The notes below the pieces were generated by a model. The model saw nothing but the letters and a program-made list of their open reading frames with translations, did not search any database and was not told the origin of the DNA. A program made the position numbers and the translations under genes. A stretch of 64,000 nt of DNA, taken from Desulfonauticus sp. Its GTDB lineage: Bacteria > Desulfobacterota > Desulfovibrionia > Desulfovibrionales > Desulfonatronovibrionaceae. The DNA is taken from the NCBI GenBank assembly GCA_030950395.1, contig JAUZRP010000040.1, positions 28,536-92,535 of the forward strand, written 5' to 3'. Of the stretch, positions 62,893 through 64,000 are shown piece after piece (position 1 is the first letter of the stretch; every line of letters begins with the position of its first letter).

Positions 62893-63322
62893 GTTTCCAT
62901 TCCTCATAGGTAGGCTCAAAACATGAAGATGGTACATTAGGAACATTTACTACAGATAGGTTTCCATTCCTCATAGTTAGGCTCAAAACCTTTAAATTCT
63001 TATATAGCAAAATCGAATTGGAGTAGGTTTCCATTCCTCATAGTTAGGCTCAAAACTTTGAGGCCATATATACGGTGTCCACTTAACGACCTGTTTCCAT
63101 TCCTCATAGTTAGGCTCAAAACTTTTCAGGGCGTTGGGCTTATTCCCGTGCCCTGTTGAGGTTTCCATTCCTCATAGTTAGGCTCAAAACAAGACCCTTT
63201 CATTCTAGCAGAGGCTGAAGAAGTGTGTTTCCATTCCTCATAGTTAGGCTCAAAACAGGAGGCCTTCAAATCGCTTTACAGGATGTAGTTCTGTTTCCAT
63301 TCCTCATAGTTAGGCTCAAAAC
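62893..63322 (-). CRISPR. CRISPR array, 7 repeats of 30 bp and 6 spacers
   Basis: Repeats at 62893, 62960, 63027, 63093, 63161, 63227 and 63293, each 30 bp; spacers are 37, 37, 36, 38, 36 and 36 bp. On the plus strand the repeat begins GTTTCCATTCCTCATAGTTA and ends GGCTCAAAAC. The first repeat (62893) differs by one base (CATAGGTAGG). Read on the minus strand the repeat ends ATGGAAAC, the 8-nt handle pattern of many type I-B and type III arrays, so transcription is probably on the minus strand from a leader to the right; the variant repeat then lies at the leader-distal end, as expected. Confidence 0.97.
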
Positions 63323-63567
63323 ATCCACGATCCTTTATGGTATTTGGTTTTTTGGTGTTATTCAAATTCAAAGAACTAGCATCTTTTTAAGCCATAATTT
63401 ATTAATATGTCAAATAAAATAAAGACGTTAGCTAAAATTTTATTGTCGTTGAAGTCCAGGTATTTTTGCATTACTGGACGTGGACGACGTTTTACATAAT
63501 TGTGAAACATGGTTTTTAATAAAGAAATTTTGTGAAAGTTGGAAAACTTTCCTAAAACTAATCAAGT
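63323..63567 (-). promoter_or_regulatory. Putative CRISPR leader region
   Basis: A+T-rich, non-coding sequence between the last repeat and the cmr6 remnant. On the minus strand it has TTGACA (63413-63408), a 17-bp spacer and TTAAAA (63390-63385), about 60 bp before the array. A GTCCAG...CTGGAC inverted repeat lies at 63454-63479, and GAAAGTT...AACTTTC at 63533-63550 next to the cmr6 end. Confidence 0.5.
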
Positions 63568-63901
63568 TTAAACGAAAATTCCATATCCCTGACTTCCTTT
63601 AGCGCCGATACCTATATTCTTAAGAGCAAACTCTAGCCATTCTTTTGTTTTTGAGAGCAGGCTGTTTTCTTTACTGGCTACAATAAAGCAATACTTAACA
63701 TCAGTATTCACCGTGAGATAAAAAATTGGCACAGGGTTATACCAATCAGATGGAGGATTTTGGGCTGGATTTTCGTAATATTTCCCGTAATGCGGGTTCA
63801 TCACGTCAAGGCGGAAGAGTTTTTTGTTGGGCCATTTAAAGGGATACGCATCCATGAAAACGGTGTTTGTCAATAAAGATGTCGCCTCAAATGGTGATAA
63901 T
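63568..63901 (-). pseudogene. cmr6: 5'-truncated cmr6 (type III-B Cmr complex RAMP subunit)
   Basis: The preserved part is the C-terminal third of Cmr6, a backbone RAMP protein of the Cmr RNA-targeting complex: FMDAYPFKWPNK, DVMNPHYGKYYENP, PSDWYNPVPIFYLTV and the glycine-rich end LKNIGIGAKGSQGYGIF. About 100 residues remain, against 250 or more in intact Cmr6. Upstream the frame meets a TAG (63912-63914 on the minus strand side) and the sequence turns into the tail of a different ORF, so the N-terminal two thirds are gone. A TTG at 63873 could start a fragment, but a functional protein is unlikely. Confidence 0.8.
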
Positions 63902-64000
63902 TTAGGCAGCCGTAGCTAAATGAGTTTTAGTTTTTGATGAGGCAGGATTAAGGTGGACTGCCTCAACAGGTAACCAGTTTCTGGTGTTGCCTGCCCAACG
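63902..64000 (-). CDS. C-terminal end of an unidentified ORF running out of the window
   Basis: An open frame enters from the right edge and ends in WLPVEAVHLNPASSKTKTHL then ATAA and a stop at 63902-63904. The tail is Ser/Thr/Lys-rich, as at the end of many insertion-sequence proteins (a TnpB-like or other transposase end is one guess). It joins directly to the broken cmr6 sequence. I cannot name the family from 32 residues. Confidence 0.4.
   Translation of the reverse strand, partial: RWAGNTRNWLPVEAVHLNPASSKTKTHLATAA
63931..63962. repeat. Short inverted repeat near window end
   Basis: TGAGGCAG and CTGCCTCA form an 8-bp stem around a loop of about 12 bases, inside the unidentified ORF tail. 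It could be part of a mobile-element end, or chance. Confidence 0.35.

Noticed and set aside
62923..63292. Possible self-targeting spacers.
   Set aside because: By eye none of the six spacers matches another place in the window; a proper search was not possible.
63225..63422. An open frame on the plus strand through the last CRISPR repeats.
   Set aside because: It is made of repeat and spacer sequence and is not a gene.

Overview
This window is a stretch of A+T-rich bacterial chromosome. The gene content points to a sulfate- or sulfur-reducing deltaproteobacterium (Desulfobacterota, Desulfovibrionales-like). It carries a DsrC protein with both C-terminal cysteines, the siroheme-dependent (Ahb) route to heme, formate dehydrogenase maturation and molybdopterin genes, a periplasm-facing Fe-S/cytochrome b module, and a type IV pilus system. 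The genus is inference. No rRNA genes are present. Genes are packed tightly: many starts overlap the previous stop, two convergent pairs share their stop codons, and one divergent pair has overlapping start codons.

Layout. 1-3.9 kb: end of the prepilin peptidase gene, then fdhE, fdhD and mobA, a lytic transglycosylase and pgsA. 3.9-6.1 kb: two PilT-type retraction ATPases. 6.1-9.5 kb: very A+T-rich, with a dispersed intergenic repeat and small zinc-ribbon, coiled-coil, FtsB-like and TPR genes. 9.7-19.7 kb: lipoprotein, fbp, tsaD, GAF/HD-GYP, trxA-trxB-bamD, an unknown gene, an EF-G paralogue and a UspA protein. 20-25 kb: pilMNOPQ. 25-31 kb: hisC, cmk, a Gfo/Idh dehydrogenase, a TauE/SafE exporter, uvrB and a J-domain protein. 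31-33 kb: two divergent glycosyltransferases. 33-36.5 kb: MoaE-like protein, dsrC, a YcaO-TPR protein and a methyltransferase. 36.5-36.8 kb: tRNA-Gly, tRNA-Cys, tRNA-Gly. 36.8-39.5 kb: NAD salvage genes pncA-pncB and an HTH-only ModE-like regulator. 39.5-46.3 kb: RND efflux operon with an Rpn/PD-(D/E)XK nuclease gene inside it. 46.4-51.4 kb: Xer recombinase, GGDEF, HDOD, small protein, DprA and a CpoB-like lipoprotein. 51.7-53 kb: Fe-S protein plus cytochrome b. 53-56.5 kb: glycine-zipper lipoprotein, nucleoside-recognition membrane protein and glutamate decarboxylase. 56.8-60.4 kb: ahbD, ahbA/B, rpe, alr. 60.5-62.2 kb: galE and an SDR. 62.3-64 kb: accessory region with a small Cys-rich gene, an inverted-repeat-flanked small ORF, a seven-repeat CRISPR array, and a 5'-truncated cmr6 joined to the tail of another ORF.

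Functional threads. Pilus biogenesis (PilD, PilT/U, PilMNOPQ) is spread over three blocks. Molybdenum enzymes are served by FdhE, FdhD, MobA, the MoaE-like protein and perhaps the ModE-like regulator. Sulfur metabolism is represented by DsrC, with a YcaO enzyme and a methyltransferase beside it that could modify a protein partner. Heme is made by decarboxylation of siroheme (AhbA/B) and finished by AhbD. Second messenger signalling is represented by HD-GYP, GGDEF and HDOD proteins.

The least explained region is 62.3-64.0 kb. A decayed CRISPR repeat there forms the 3' end of a coding gene, a small cassette separates it from the array, and the adjacent type III-B effector gene is broken.
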